Shown: in pieces, positions 12,001-20,571 of the stretch
How positions within the stretch are numbered: the stretch's first letter is position 1
How the letters are laid out: each line of letters opens with the position of its first letter
DNA from: Pseudomonas lijiangensis
GTDB lineage: Bacteria > Pseudomonadota > Gammaproteobacteria > Pseudomonadales > Pseudomonadaceae
DNA: 64,000 nt
Assembly (NCBI RefSeq): GCF_018968705.1
Contig: NZ_CP076668.1
Coordinates: 3,607,001-3,671,000 of the forward strand
Reading direction: 5' to 3'
Translations under genes and position numbers: made by a program
Notes under the pieces: generated by a model
What the model was told of the DNA's origin: nothing
Seen by the model: only the letters and a program-made list of their open reading frames with translations
Database searches by the model: none

Positions 12001-12426
12001 CGCCGACCAGCGCTGCTCCAGCGGCAAGGCGCTCAGGTCCAGCAACTCGATACTTACCGGTGCAGGCTCAGCCACCCGCTGGAAGGCACGGTCGCCGTCC
12101 TGACCAAAGGTCGTGCGCAGGCTTTCATGACGCTCCACCAGAGCACTGAATGCCCGCTCCAGAAGCGCGACATCCAGCGAGCCGTTCAGGCACACCGACA
12201 TCGGCAGGTTATAGGCCGAACTTTCAGGGTCGAGCTGCCAGAGGAACCACATGCGCTGCTGGGCATAAGACAGGCCATCACGCTCAACAAGCCCAACGCA
12301 GGACGGGATCGGGAACAACGAAAAGTCCATGTCCTCCTGGCGCATACCGTCGAGAAACAACCGACGTTTTTCAGGAGGCAGCTCGACAAAACGGCGAGCC
12401 AGTTTATGGGCGTGTTCGGGATTCAT
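9013..12426 (-). CDS. Single-module pyoverdine NRPS, C-A(Lys)-T
   Basis: This 1137-residue synthetase starts at an ATG with AAGGA 8 bases upstream. Domains: a short N-terminal helix-rich lead, condensation (SYAQQRMWF, then HHMITDGWS near 182), adenylation (YTSGSTGRPKG; about 500-1000) and carrier (GGHSLLA near 1070). The hand-read pocket code is DGEDHGTV, the code reported for Lys in pyoverdine synthetases. It is the first peptide-chain gene of a divergent minus-strand operon and is translationally coupled (ATGA) to the Asp/Thr synthetase. Its condensation domain should accept the PvdL-bound chromophore precursor. This fits a pyoverdine whose peptide begins with Lys. A PvdS-box-like sequence with a short spacer lies upstream at 12482-12504. 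Confidence 0.95.
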   Translation of the reverse strand: MNPEHAHKLARRFVELPPEKRRLFLDGMRQEDMDFSLFPIPSCVGLVERDGLSYAQQRMWFLWQLDPESSAYNLPMSVCLNGSLDVALLERAFSALVERHESLRTTFGQDGDRAFQRVAEPAPVSIELLDLSALPLEQRWSAAHREMALQAGQSFDLEKGPLFSIRLLRLAEQEHVLLLNLHHMITDGWSMNVLIDEWLRGYDALVAGKTLQLNPLAVQYRDYALWQRSWLEAGEQERQLDYWRGHLGEEHPVLELPTDRPHPALPTHQGARLEISLDTALLRDLKTLAQRQGVTLFVVLLASFKSLLHRYSGQTDIRVGGLIANRTRSETEGLIGCFINTQVLRSEVTAQTRFVDLLQTVRQAAMGAQSHQELPFDAVIDALQPERSQSHNPLFQVMFNHQPVVADLLDKQLASGLRVTNLPAEQQAAAGRAHAAASDLMLATSGEGEQLNAAFTYATDIFDEATIARLAGHWRNLLASACADPQLSVGELSMLAADERQQLMDVDAAPRASSATPAHRLFEAQVKRTPKAQALVMAGESQAPGLSYEQLNQLSNRLAHRLREQGVGPDVLVGIALGRSLEMAVALLAVLKAGGAYVPLDPKTPAERLNHVLQDSGLKLLLTRSELLPDLPSLGDIQCLCLDLLDEQGEAAEQDLDVNVDPANLAYVIYTSGSTGRPKGVAISHAALAEFVTLGATYSDLREGDRVLQFATNSFDGFVEQFYPPLCHGACVVLRDDRLWDSGTFHRAVVEHGITLADLPAAYWLTLVQDYAARPPEHYGALRQIHVGGEAMAVEGLRLWRQAGLGHVRLLNTYGPTEATVVSSIHDCSALTPQIVSWRGVPIGRGLAGRRLYVLDDQLNLLPQGAVGELYIGGPGLARGYHGQPALSAERFIADPFVAGERLYRTGDRARLGADGALEYIGRVDHQVKIRGFRIELGEIESRLQQCTGIREAVVLALPLAGSTQLVAYLVPEIAATGDAEQAALRQGIKSQLQASLPDYMVPTHLLLLPNLPLTPSGKLDRKALPVPDPSQLQATYRAPQTELQICLAAIWVEVLHVPQVGLDDQFFELGGHSLLAAQVIARIKTQLGVSLPLRTLFEKPVLSDLAAEVALLTDDTADNDWSDMDQFMDSLEEFGA

Positions 12427-12792
12427 GCATTGGGTCCTTGCTGAATAGGCCTGACCATGAGGCTTGGTCGTATCAACAAGAACGAACTGGAGACAAAATA
12501 TTTAACGGAAATTAATGCTTGATAGCTCATGGCCTTGATGCGCAAGAAAATGCGCACCCAAAATCGGTAATAAGCGCTGAAAGCCACGGATCAAAAGGCC
12601 TCCAGCCAATACGCAAGGAGTTGCGCAGGTGCGCAGGCCTTTGCGCACTTTTTGCTGAATCCTTCGCCTGGTTTTCAACCGAAAAAACTCCATGTGCCTG
12701 TATTTGCTGGAAAAATTTCCGCAGGCACGCTTTTTGACAGTCGTCCCTCCGCTCAACGGGCGTTAGTGCCCCTAAAGACGGAGGAACAAGGG
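12427..12792. other. Divergent intergenic region between Lys synthetase and vgrG
   Basis: This stretch separates the minus-strand synthetase operon from the plus-strand vgrG cluster. Besides the PvdS-box-like site, it holds four copies of the palindrome TGCGCA (12551, 12622, 12630, 12642) within 97 bases. Short open frames here lack convincing ribosome sites or recognisable protein, and I call no gene. Confidence 0.5.
12482..12504 (-). promoter_or_regulatory. PvdS-box-like site upstream of Lys synthetase (15-base spacer)
   Basis: On the minus strand, TAAAT is followed by 15 bases and then CGT, about 56 bases before the start of the Lys synthetase gene. The iron-starvation box recognised by PvdS is normally TAAAT, 16-17 bases, CGT. 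Both halves are perfect here but the spacer is one short, so this is either a weak box or a coincidence. Confidence 0.45.
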
Positions 12793-14865
12793 ATGTCCGC
12801 ACCCGCCCATCAGGCGCATTTCAACCTGCACCTGCAAGACGTCAAACATGACTTCAAGGTACTGGCCTTTACCGGCACCGAGGCCATCAGCCAGCCCTTT
12901 GCCTTTGAGCTGGAACTGGTCAGCGAAGATCCGGCGCTGGACCTGGACGACTTCCTGCACCGTCCGGCCTTTCTGCAATTCGGCCCCGGCGACATTGGCG
13001 TACACGGCCTGATTGATCGCATCGCCCAGGGCGATTCCCGCAGGCGCCTGACCCACTACTCCATGACCCTGCGACCGCAGCTGTCGTACCTGGGCCACCG
13101 CATCAATCAACGCATCTTCCAGCAGCAATCCGTGCCGGACATCATTGCCCGGGTGCTGCAGGACCACGGCATCCTTGCCGACCGCTATCACTTCCAGCTC
13201 GGCCTGCCGTACCCCAAACGCGAATACTGCGTGCAGTACGACGAATCGGACCTGCATTTCATCCAGCGCCTCTGTGAAGAGGAAGGTCTGCACTATCACT
13301 TCCAGCACAGCAGCACCATGCACAAGTTGGTGTTTGGCGATGACCAGACTGTCTTTCGCAGGCTTGACCCCCTGAGCTATCGGCAGGACAGCGGGATGAT
13401 CACCTATGCGCCGGCGGTCAAGCGTTTCAATGTTCGCCTGGAAACCCGTACCACTCGTACTACCCGCCGGGACTACGACTTTCAGAAACCACGAGTGCCC
13501 CTTGAAAGCGCAGTCGATCACCAGATCCTGCCGGACCTTGAGGATTACGATTACCCGGCCCGCTTCACCGACCGTGAGCGCGGCAAGCTACTGACCAGGC
13601 GGGCACTGGAACGCCATCGCCATGATTACCGCCTCGCCGAAGGCCAAAGCGATCAGCCGGCACTGGTCAGCGGTCACTTTCTGGACCTGACCGGGCACCC
13701 GCAGACAAGCTGGAATCAGCTCTGGCTGCTGACCGAAGTACGCCACGAAGGCCATCAGCCTCAGGTGCTGGAAGAAACCGCTGCTCAAGGACAAGAACCT
13801 GCCAGACAAGGTTATCTCAACACCTTCCGGGGCACGCCTTGGGACGTTTTCTACCGTCCGCCCCTTCGCCACCCCAAACCCCGTATTTCAGGCAGTCAGA
13901 CGGCGATGGTCACCGGGCCGCAGGATCAGGAAATCCATTGCGACCCGCATGGCCGGATCAAGGTGCAGTTCCACTGGGATCGCGAGGGCCGGCAGGATGC
14001 CCGAAGCAGTTGCTGGTTGCGGGTTTCGTCCAGTTGGTCAGGTAATCGGTATGGCGCTGTCGCCCTGCCACGGGTCGGCATGGAAGTGCTGGTGACCTTT
14101 CTGGAAGGCGACCCCGATCAGCCGCTGGTGACCGGCTGCCTGTACCACGCCGAAAACACCCCGCCCTACGCCTTGCCCGAGCATCGCACCCGCAGCGTCT
14201 TCAAGACCTTGAGCAGCCCAGGCGGCGGGGGCTCCAACGAGCTGCGCATCGAAGACCGCAAGGATCAGGAACAGATCTTCATCCACGCCCAGCGCAACTG
14301 GGACCAGAGCATCGGTCATGACCAGAAGATCCATATCGGCAACGAGCGCCACGAGCGGGTCGAGGCCAACAGCTACAGCGAATTCAAGGCCGAGGAACAC
14401 TGCACCGTCAACGCCGACCGCAAGGTGGAAATCCGGGCGAACGATCACCTGAGCATTGCTCAGGTTCAGAACATCAAGGTGGGGCTGGCGCAATTGGTCG
14501 AGGCCGGTCAGGAAATCCATCTCAAGTCAGGCGACAAGCTGGTGATCGATGCCGGTATGGAAATGACTCTCAGGGTCGGCGGCAGCTTTATCAAGATCGA
14601 TCACAGTGGCGTCAGCATCAACGGGCCGCTGGTCAGGACCAATCAGGGCGACTGGCCGGGCATCGGGACAGAGGCGCCGCCCGTACTGCCCATCGCTCCC
14701 AAGGCGGCAGATACATCCCCATCCGGCAGAAAACCTCTGACCGTGCAGACCCAACCCAAAACATCCACCTCCAGCCAGGGGGCCGAGGCGCTGATCGTCG
14801 ATGTCTGGGGCGATCCCGATCAGGGCAGCCAGGTGATTCTGCTGGGCCCGGAGGAACAGCCATGA
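12793..14865 (+). CDS. vgrG: Type VI secretion spike protein VgrG
   Basis: A 690-residue VgrG. The frame opens further upstream, but I start at ATG 12793, which has GGAGGAAC just before it and gives the usual family N-terminus. The gp27-like part covers about the first 370 residues, with the hallmark SDLHFIQRLCEEEGLHYHF. It is followed by the gp5-like OB fold (DPHGRIKVQFHWDREG, SSWSGNRYGAVALPRVGMEV) and a repetitive beta-helical stretch (GHDQKIHIGNERHERVEANS). The last 80 residues are a Pro/Ser/Thr-rich extension. It forms the tip of the T6SS tube and probably carries the effector encoded directly downstream, whose ATG overlaps its stop (ATGA). No structural T6SS genes and no PAAR gene are nearby, so this is an orphan vgrG cluster using apparatus encoded elsewhere. 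Confidence 0.95.
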   Translation: MSAPAHQAHFNLHLQDVKHDFKVLAFTGTEAISQPFAFELELVSEDPALDLDDFLHRPAFLQFGPGDIGVHGLIDRIAQGDSRRRLTHYSMTLRPQLSYLGHRINQRIFQQQSVPDIIARVLQDHGILADRYHFQLGLPYPKREYCVQYDESDLHFIQRLCEEEGLHYHFQHSSTMHKLVFGDDQTVFRRLDPLSYRQDSGMITYAPAVKRFNVRLETRTTRTTRRDYDFQKPRVPLESAVDHQILPDLEDYDYPARFTDRERGKLLTRRALERHRHDYRLAEGQSDQPALVSGHFLDLTGHPQTSWNQLWLLTEVRHEGHQPQVLEETAAQGQEPARQGYLNTFRGTPWDVFYRPPLRHPKPRISGSQTAMVTGPQDQEIHCDPHGRIKVQFHWDREGRQDARSSCWLRVSSSWSGNRYGAVALPRVGMEVLVTFLEGDPDQPLVTGCLYHAENTPPYALPEHRTRSVFKTLSSPGGGGSNELRIEDRKDQEQIFIHAQRNWDQSIGHDQKIHIGNERHERVEANSYSEFKAEEHCTVNADRKVEIRANDHLSIAQVQNIKVGLAQLVEAGQEIHLKSGDKLVIDAGMEMTLRVGGSFIKIDHSGVSINGPLVRTNQGDWPGIGTEAPPVLPIAPKAADTSPSGRKPLTVQTQPKTSTSSQGAEALIVDVWGDPDQGSQVILLGPEEQP

Positions 14866-17800
14866 AAACGTTCAACGACAAGTCCATTACTCAAGGCACC
14901 CGCAAGCATACCGAGTACCTCAATGATCAGCGTGCGCGGCTGGCTTTGCAGGTCCCTCGCACCGATGGCGGCGTGCTGCAAATCCCCCTGCTCCCCGATG
15001 CCCTGAGCACCAGAGAGGAAGAAAGCATTCAGCGCAATACGCTGCTCTCTGTTCTGCCTCTGGCTCGCCTTCCCGGTTATGACAAACCCAATGAATATCC
15101 CAGAGGCGGCCTGCCTCGGCGGGGGCGAATTTATGTGTTCTGGCGCGACGTCCTGTGGCGAGAGCTGGAAACCGATGGCCAGGGCCAACTGTTCGAGGTA
15201 GATATCGCTCACTGGCGAGCGGTCGCACAACAACTGGGCAATGCCGACAAGCGCGACCCGGTGGCCGTCAAACAGCAGGTGATTCTGCTGCCGATGCTGC
15301 TGCAGGGCCGCTTTGTCGCCGACCAGCTACGGATGGCCTACAGCGAACTGCCCTGGAGCTGGGAATACATCCAATGGCTTGAAAGCGACGCCAGCCGGAT
15401 CAAGGCTCGCTCTCAGCATATTGCCCGCATCTGGGACACCGCCGTAGTGGGTTCACAGCATTGGAAGACCACACAGGCCAACCCGAGCCTACCGGTCAGC
15501 CGTCTGCGCAAAGGCCTGCGTGCCAGGGACTTCAATATTGAAAGCGCCATGGAAGACCCTCTGGATTTCACGCCGGATTTTGCGGCGTTCAGCGATGAAA
15601 CATTGCTCAAACGCTTGCAGAGGCGTCAGGAGCAACTGGCGCAACACCTCAAACAGCAACCGCCTGCGCCACTGCCCGAAATGGAAGCAGGCGTCGATCT
15701 GCTGGACACTTACAAGCTGCGGGACAACACACATCTGGTCGCTCTCATTCTCGAAGACCCGCTGTTTGCCGTACGCCATGCGACTGCGCAGATACGCAAC
15801 TGTGTTTCCTACCTGCAAACCTTGAATGCCCTGATTGCCTTCCAGCCCCACGGACAATATGCCCAGGTGCTGTACAGCGCCGTGGGCGGGGAGTACATCC
15901 ACCTGAAAGGGCGGATTGACCTGCCCAGGTTTTATGAAACGGTGTTCGAGCAGGAACGCAAGTCCGGACGCAAATCGCTGGCAATGCATCTGACACGACT
16001 GGTCGAATTACTCGACAAGAAACTCCCCGTCGTCCTCATGGACTGGACTTATCGCCACGACGAGGCCTTGCTGGAACCCTACAGCCTGATGGCAGATGCT
16101 CTGGGCGCCCTCGAATACACGCCCGCTCAGGCAGATGCCTTGCTGACCGGCATGGATGTTACAGAGCTGGAACCCTCCATCAGGACCCTGGTCAAGAACG
16201 TGCTACAGGCCGAGCATCCGCTGGGCACCATGCTGCTGGCCACAGACACCGGACAACCGCCCGAACTGCTCAAGCGCCTGATTGCCCTGCGCGACCGCAA
16301 TGAAGCACCCCGGCCAGAAGCCATGGGCCTGAGTACCCTGATGCTCAGCGCCTCCTTTGCAGAAAAAGTGGACTGGCCCGGCATAGGCAAGACCTTCGCG
16401 TACTTCATGGGCGACCTGCTGGATATCTTCGGTGCCAGCGTCGTGGCGCAACTCAGCCGGCTGTCCAACAGCAGCATACAGATCAAACTCGACCGGCTAT
16501 TCATGCCGACCTTCAACACCCTCTCGACCCTCTCGACAAAGATGGCGGGCATCCGCCTGATGCCCATGGGCGAAGCACTGGCCGGCAACTATGTGGTGAT
16601 CGGCGTTCAAGGCCCAGGCTTGCGCAGAGGCCTGACCGACAGCGAACGCAGCGAACTGACCCGCAAGAACTACCGCTACGCCACCCTGCACAGCCATTCC
16701 GGCGAAACCCTGGGCAGCACCAGCGCCAAAGGCCAAGGCAAGAACGCCCCGATGCTGCGCAATGTCACGGTGCTTGCTATCCCTGAGGGCCATCCCGAAC
16801 TGACTCACTACAACAACTTTCGGGTGAACTTTGGAGCGCTGACGCAGGGGATGGAGAAGACCAAGGTGGTGCCTACGTCGATGGTGGGGTTTGCGGTTTA
16901 TAACTTGATGGTGCAGCTTGAAGCTTTTAAAACCTTTGAGGCTGAGGGGGAAGATCTTCGCGGATTCGCAGGAGCAGGCTCTGCTGTAATGGATCTGCTA
17001 GTTGCCATAGGCAGCCACAGCAAACTTATTTTCGGTAAAACTATCGAAAACCACCTGACCAAACCACGTATCAACGTAGAGAAAATCTCGTCCCGCTGGG
17101 CAAAAAACCTCGAAAAACAAACAGGCAGTCCCAAGCTATCTTTTCTTCGTGCCTTTGGCGGCATAGCTACATTGATTAGTTCAACAATAAGCGCTTGGGA
17201 CAGCTATCGAAACTATAACAAGGGTAATTACGCGCTATCGGCAAGTTATGCAACCATTACAGCGGGAAATTTAATATGGCTAGCCTATACCATAGGACTT
17301 ACTATCAACCCCGTTGCGCTTTTGATCGGGGCAGCACTGGTTATTGGCGGAGCGGTGCTTGCCAATATATTTGATGACGATGAAATCGAAATTGCCGTAC
17401 GTTATGGTCCCCTCGGCACAGATTCTGCTACCGAAGATTCACTTAAAGACTTTATACATCTAAAAGATCCGCTCATTGCCTACCAACAATTGTCAGGGCT
17501 CTTGGGCAAACCCAAAATCAGGGCATTACGGCTGGCCGATTGGCGCAGAGAAGCTTCAACACAACAACTTAAAGCGGTGCAAGAAGCCGATAAACAGCGT
17601 ACACAACTGACAAACTCCAGAGCACAAACCATAAGCCCCGATAAATACGCTCTGGCCGACCAAGACTGGGTGGTCATCCTGAGCACACCCTTGCTGGGGA
17701 TGATTAGCAATGACTCAAATCATTTCCAACTATTGGCCCATGAGTTTTGCTCTAACCTGGACACAGCCCAAGCCTACGCCTCAAAACAATATCACTGGCA

Positions 17801-18104
17801 AGCCACAGGTCAGCCAAAAGTGGCGGCAGTGCCTCTGGATGCAATCAGCATCCTGTATGTCTTGCCTTCTCTTCTTGAGCCCACTCTACCCAGCAGGCGC
17901 TTCATCAGAACTGAAGGACTGAGGATCTGCACCCAGATAGAACTGAACATAGAGCCAGACAGTCCGCCTCTGGTACTTCCGCAACCTCATCCCAAAAAGT
18001 GGAAAGCATTCACTCCCGCTCATCGCCGGGCACCGTTAGACAAGCCTCAAGCGGATAAAGCCCCTCTTTACTGGCAAGTCGAAACCATCGAGCACCGTCT
18101 ATGA
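14862..18104 (+). CDS. Putative T6SS membrane-acting effector, VasX/BTH_I2691-like
   Basis: A 1080-residue protein whose ATG overlaps the vgrG stop. Near residue 85 it has a PRRGRIYVFWRDVLWREL block that I associate, from memory, with the VasX N-terminal region found in T6SS effectors. A long alpha-helical middle part follows. The C-terminal third has hydrophobic segments at about 766-780, 789-812 and 815-837, then an acidic and soluble tail. This architecture suggests a pore-forming or membrane-depolarising toxin delivered by the adjacent VgrG. From about base 16860 the DNA becomes clearly more A+T-rich and synonymous codons shift, as if the toxic C-terminus had been exchanged. Three membrane-protein genes follow without a gap and are the obvious immunity candidates. 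No enzyme motif was recognised. Confidence 0.75.
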   Translation: MKTFNDKSITQGTRKHTEYLNDQRARLALQVPRTDGGVLQIPLLPDALSTREEESIQRNTLLSVLPLARLPGYDKPNEYPRGGLPRRGRIYVFWRDVLWRELETDGQGQLFEVDIAHWRAVAQQLGNADKRDPVAVKQQVILLPMLLQGRFVADQLRMAYSELPWSWEYIQWLESDASRIKARSQHIARIWDTAVVGSQHWKTTQANPSLPVSRLRKGLRARDFNIESAMEDPLDFTPDFAAFSDETLLKRLQRRQEQLAQHLKQQPPAPLPEMEAGVDLLDTYKLRDNTHLVALILEDPLFAVRHATAQIRNCVSYLQTLNALIAFQPHGQYAQVLYSAVGGEYIHLKGRIDLPRFYETVFEQERKSGRKSLAMHLTRLVELLDKKLPVVLMDWTYRHDEALLEPYSLMADALGALEYTPAQADALLTGMDVTELEPSIRTLVKNVLQAEHPLGTMLLATDTGQPPELLKRLIALRDRNEAPRPEAMGLSTLMLSASFAEKVDWPGIGKTFAYFMGDLLDIFGASVVAQLSRLSNSSIQIKLDRLFMPTFNTLSTLSTKMAGIRLMPMGEALAGNYVVIGVQGPGLRRGLTDSERSELTRKNYRYATLHSHSGETLGSTSAKGQGKNAPMLRNVTVLAIPEGHPELTHYNNFRVNFGALTQGMEKTKVVPTSMVGFAVYNLMVQLEAFKTFEAEGEDLRGFAGAGSAVMDLLVAIGSHSKLIFGKTIENHLTKPRINVEKISSRWAKNLEKQTGSPKLSFLRAFGGIATLISSTISAWDSYRNYNKGNYALSASYATITAGNLIWLAYTIGLTINPVALLIGAALVIGGAVLANIFDDDEIEIAVRYGPLGTDSATEDSLKDFIHLKDPLIAYQQLSGLLGKPKIRALRLADWRREASTQQLKAVQEADKQRTQLTNSRAQTISPDKYALADQDWVVILSTPLLGMISNDSNHFQLLAHEFCSNLDTAQAYASKQYHWQATGQPKVAAVPLDAISILYVLPSLLEPTLPSRRFIRTEGLRICTQIELNIEPDSPPLVLPQPHPKKWKAFTPAHRRAPLDKPQADKAPLYWQVETIEHRL

Positions 18105-19345
18105 ATGCCCATATTAATCAGCCCTACGCCAATAGCGCCTACCACAGCGACAGCAAGGAACCACTGCCACCACCAAGTTCGCATACCCATCTCAACCGCA
18201 ATGGTCTGTTCGATACGCACCTTGCGTTTGGTCATTACGCCGGGCTGGACTCGGCTACGGAAATTACTCTGCAACTTGAATGCGAAGAGCATTTGATTTA
18301 TCAGAAGCAAGAGGAGCGTGGTGAAAAACAGGAAGCATACTGCGATGCAAAACGCTGGAGATTTCAAAACTCCAGCAAGATTCCGCACTTGCTATTTGTA
18401 GCAAAACTTATGAGCTTTTCGCTTATATGGGGAATTTGGGGAATAGGAGTTTTCGGCCCCATAAAACCAGCACTAGGATATAAAACTATCGGTACGGAAA
18501 TGGTCCTCCTAATCTCATCTACATCAGCCATCTTAATAGGCATATCTCTGGCTCTTTACATGACAGAAAAAAAATCCGCTCACTATATGCAATTTGCAGG
18601 ATTCATTATCTGTGCCAGCCTTGTACTTTGGTTAAGAGGGAGCCTTTGGGGCAACAGCGAAATGCAAATTGCCTTATGGCTAGGCACCTTCCTCTACTTC
18701 ATGAGCACCATCGGCTTCGATTGCCTGCTCTGGCTGCACAGCAAGGTCAGCCGCCACGACGGCAGTGAGTTCAATCGGGTAGACGGCATGGTGCGTTTCA
18801 AGCGGCGTTTCCGGCGTTTGTTTGTCGCGCCTTTTGAAGAGTTCGATCCGGTGCTGACATTGCTGCCCAGCGGTTACGGGTCCCATGACTACACGATCAC
18901 GCTGTATCACCGTTACACCAACAAGAAGATCTATCTGGCGACCAAGATGCATTCACTGGGGCTGGACAAGGCCAATACCCTGGCGTTCTGGGATTGCCTG
19001 CAGCGCTATATGGACGTCACCCAACCGCTACCCGATTTACCGGTGCTGGAACAAAGCCGCCATCTGGACCCCGTCACCGCTGCCCACGACGCCAGCACCG
19101 GCCGCAACCCTCGCCGCTGGCGCGATCAGGCCCTGACAGGCTGGAAAACCTCGGGAGAAAAGAAACTCAACGAGCAATTGCAGAGCTATCCGTGGCAACA
19201 ACAACCTTGCGTCATCAAATCCCGCCTGAGCGAAGAACTCACCATAGAAGCCTGGTACCGCGCTCAGGAAGCCAAGGGCATTCAAGCGACACCCAAGGCT
19301 GAGGACTTTGCACGGCGCGCTGATTACGACGAGTCACAGATATGA
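18101..19345 (+). CDS. Putative T6SS immunity membrane protein, copy 1 of 3
   Basis: A 414-residue protein overlapping the effector stop by ATGA. A conserved soluble N-terminus (NRNGLFDTHLAFGHYAGLDS) leads into four hydrophobic segments at roughly 100-122, 130-152, 164-182 and 190-212. A conserved cytoplasmic-looking C-terminus follows, with VDGMVRFKRRFRRLFVAPFE and LPSGYGSHDYTITLYHRY. From memory this resembles the DUF6708 group found beside T6SS effectors, which I cannot verify here. Position directly after a membrane-active effector and the membrane topology suggest immunity. The other two copies differ from it mainly in the membrane segments. The alternative is a chaperone or adaptor for effector loading. 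Confidence 0.65.
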   Translation: MNAHINQPYANSAYHSDSKEPLPPPSSHTHLNRNGLFDTHLAFGHYAGLDSATEITLQLECEEHLIYQKQEERGEKQEAYCDAKRWRFQNSSKIPHLLFVAKLMSFSLIWGIWGIGVFGPIKPALGYKTIGTEMVLLISSTSAILIGISLALYMTEKKSAHYMQFAGFIICASLVLWLRGSLWGNSEMQIALWLGTFLYFMSTIGFDCLLWLHSKVSRHDGSEFNRVDGMVRFKRRFRRLFVAPFEEFDPVLTLLPSGYGSHDYTITLYHRYTNKKIYLATKMHSLGLDKANTLAFWDCLQRYMDVTQPLPDLPVLEQSRHLDPVTAAHDASTGRNPRRWRDQALTGWKTSGEKKLNEQLQSYPWQQQPCVIKSRLSEELTIEAWYRAQEAKGIQATPKAEDFARRADYDESQI

Positions 19346-20571
19346 ACGCCTACGCCACTAGCGCCTATCGCAGCGACAGTCAGAAACCACTGCCGCCACC
19401 AAGTTCGCATGCCCATCTCAACCGTAATGGCCTGTTCGACACTCATCTTGCCTTTGGTCATTACGCCGGGCTGGACTCGGCTACGGAAATTACTCTGCAA
19501 CTGGAGTGCGAAGAGCATCGGATTTATCAGAACCAGGAAGAGCGTGGTGAAAAACAGGAAGTGTATTGTGATGCGAAGCGCTGGCGCTTTCAGAATGCCA
19601 GCAATATTCCACATACGTTATTTACATCCAAGCTAATCTGCTTTCCTTTTATATGGTTTTCATGGAGCACATGGATTTTCTTTCCATTCCTGGAAGAACT
19701 TGGACATGTCTATTCCGGCACAGGACTTACATTGTTAATAGCTTTTTTATCGGTCGTACTGATGTTCGGGTCTTTAACTTTGTACATGACCGAAAACAAG
19801 TACCTCCATCACGTTCAGATTTCTGGTTTTCTTATCTGCGCAACCATCGTCCTCTGGCTGAAAAGCAGCCTCTGGGGTAACAGCGAAATGCACATTGCCT
19901 TCTGGATAGGCACGCTCCTCTACTTCATGGGCGCCATCGGTTTCGACTGCCTGCTCTGGCTGCACACCAAGGTCAGTCGCCACGACGGCAGTGAGTTCAA
20001 TCGGGTAGACGGCATGGTGCGCTTCAAGCGACGTTTCCGGCTTTTGTTTGTTGCGCCTTTTGAAGAGTTCGATCCGGTGCTGACATTGCTACCCAGTGGC
20101 TACGGGTCCCATGACTACACGATCACGCTGTATCACCGCTACACCAACAAGAAGATCTATCTGGCGACCAAGATGCATTCACTGGGGCTGGATCAGGCCA
20201 ATACCCTGGCGTTCTGGGATTGCCTGCAACGCTATATGGACGTCACCCAACCGCTACCCGATTTACCGGTGCTGGAGCAAAGCCGCCATCTGGACCCGGT
20301 CACCGCCGCCCACGACGCCAGCACCGGGCGCAACCCTCGCCGCTGGCGCGATCAGGACCTGACAGACTGGAAAACCTCGGGAGAAAAGAAACTCAACGAG
20401 CAATTGCAGAGCTATCCGTGGCAGCAACAACCCTGCGTCATCAAGTCTCGCCTGAGCGAAGAACTCACCATTGAATCCTGGTACCGCGCTCAGGAAGCCA
20501 AGGGCATTCAAGCGACACCCAAGGCTGATGACTTTGCGCGGCGCGCTGATTACGACGAGTCACAGATATGA
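19342..20571 (+). CDS. Putative T6SS immunity membrane protein, copy 2 of 3
   Basis: A 409-residue paralogue of the preceding gene, starting at ATG 19342 in a 4-base overlap with its stop. The N-terminal 90 or so residues and everything after about residue 200 are almost identical to copies 1 and 3. Between them, the first two membrane segments are strongly diverged (ICFPFIWFSWSTWIFFPF, TLLIAFLSVVLMFGSLTLYM). It lacks a few residues at the N-terminus compared with copy 1. Conserved ends with a variable membrane core suggest duplication followed by selection on the part that would contact a toxin, with gene conversion keeping the ends alike. Confidence 0.65.
   Translation: MNAYATSAYRSDSQKPLPPPSSHAHLNRNGLFDTHLAFGHYAGLDSATEITLQLECEEHRIYQNQEERGEKQEVYCDAKRWRFQNASNIPHTLFTSKLICFPFIWFSWSTWIFFPFLEELGHVYSGTGLTLLIAFLSVVLMFGSLTLYMTENKYLHHVQISGFLICATIVLWLKSSLWGNSEMHIAFWIGTLLYFMGAIGFDCLLWLHTKVSRHDGSEFNRVDGMVRFKRRFRLLFVAPFEEFDPVLTLLPSGYGSHDYTITLYHRYTNKKIYLATKMHSLGLDQANTLAFWDCLQRYMDVTQPLPDLPVLEQSRHLDPVTAAHDASTGRNPRRWRDQDLTDWKTSGEKKLNEQLQSYPWQQQPCVIKSRLSEELTIESWYRAQEAKGIQATPKADDFARRADYDESQI

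Noticed and set aside
18..12444. Long plus-strand open frames opposite the synthetase genes (for example 6785-9211 and 9166-12444)
   Set aside because: They are antisense shadows of high-GC NRPS coding sequence; their translations have no recognisable domains, while the minus strand encodes complete NRPS motifs.
12652..12792. Longer N-terminus for VgrG
   Set aside because: ATG 12793 has a strong ribosome site and gives the normal family start; the extension has no VgrG similarity.
12502..12802. Small open frames on both strands between the Lys synthetase and vgrG
   Set aside because: No ribosome sites of note, mutually overlapping, and covering probable promoter sequence.
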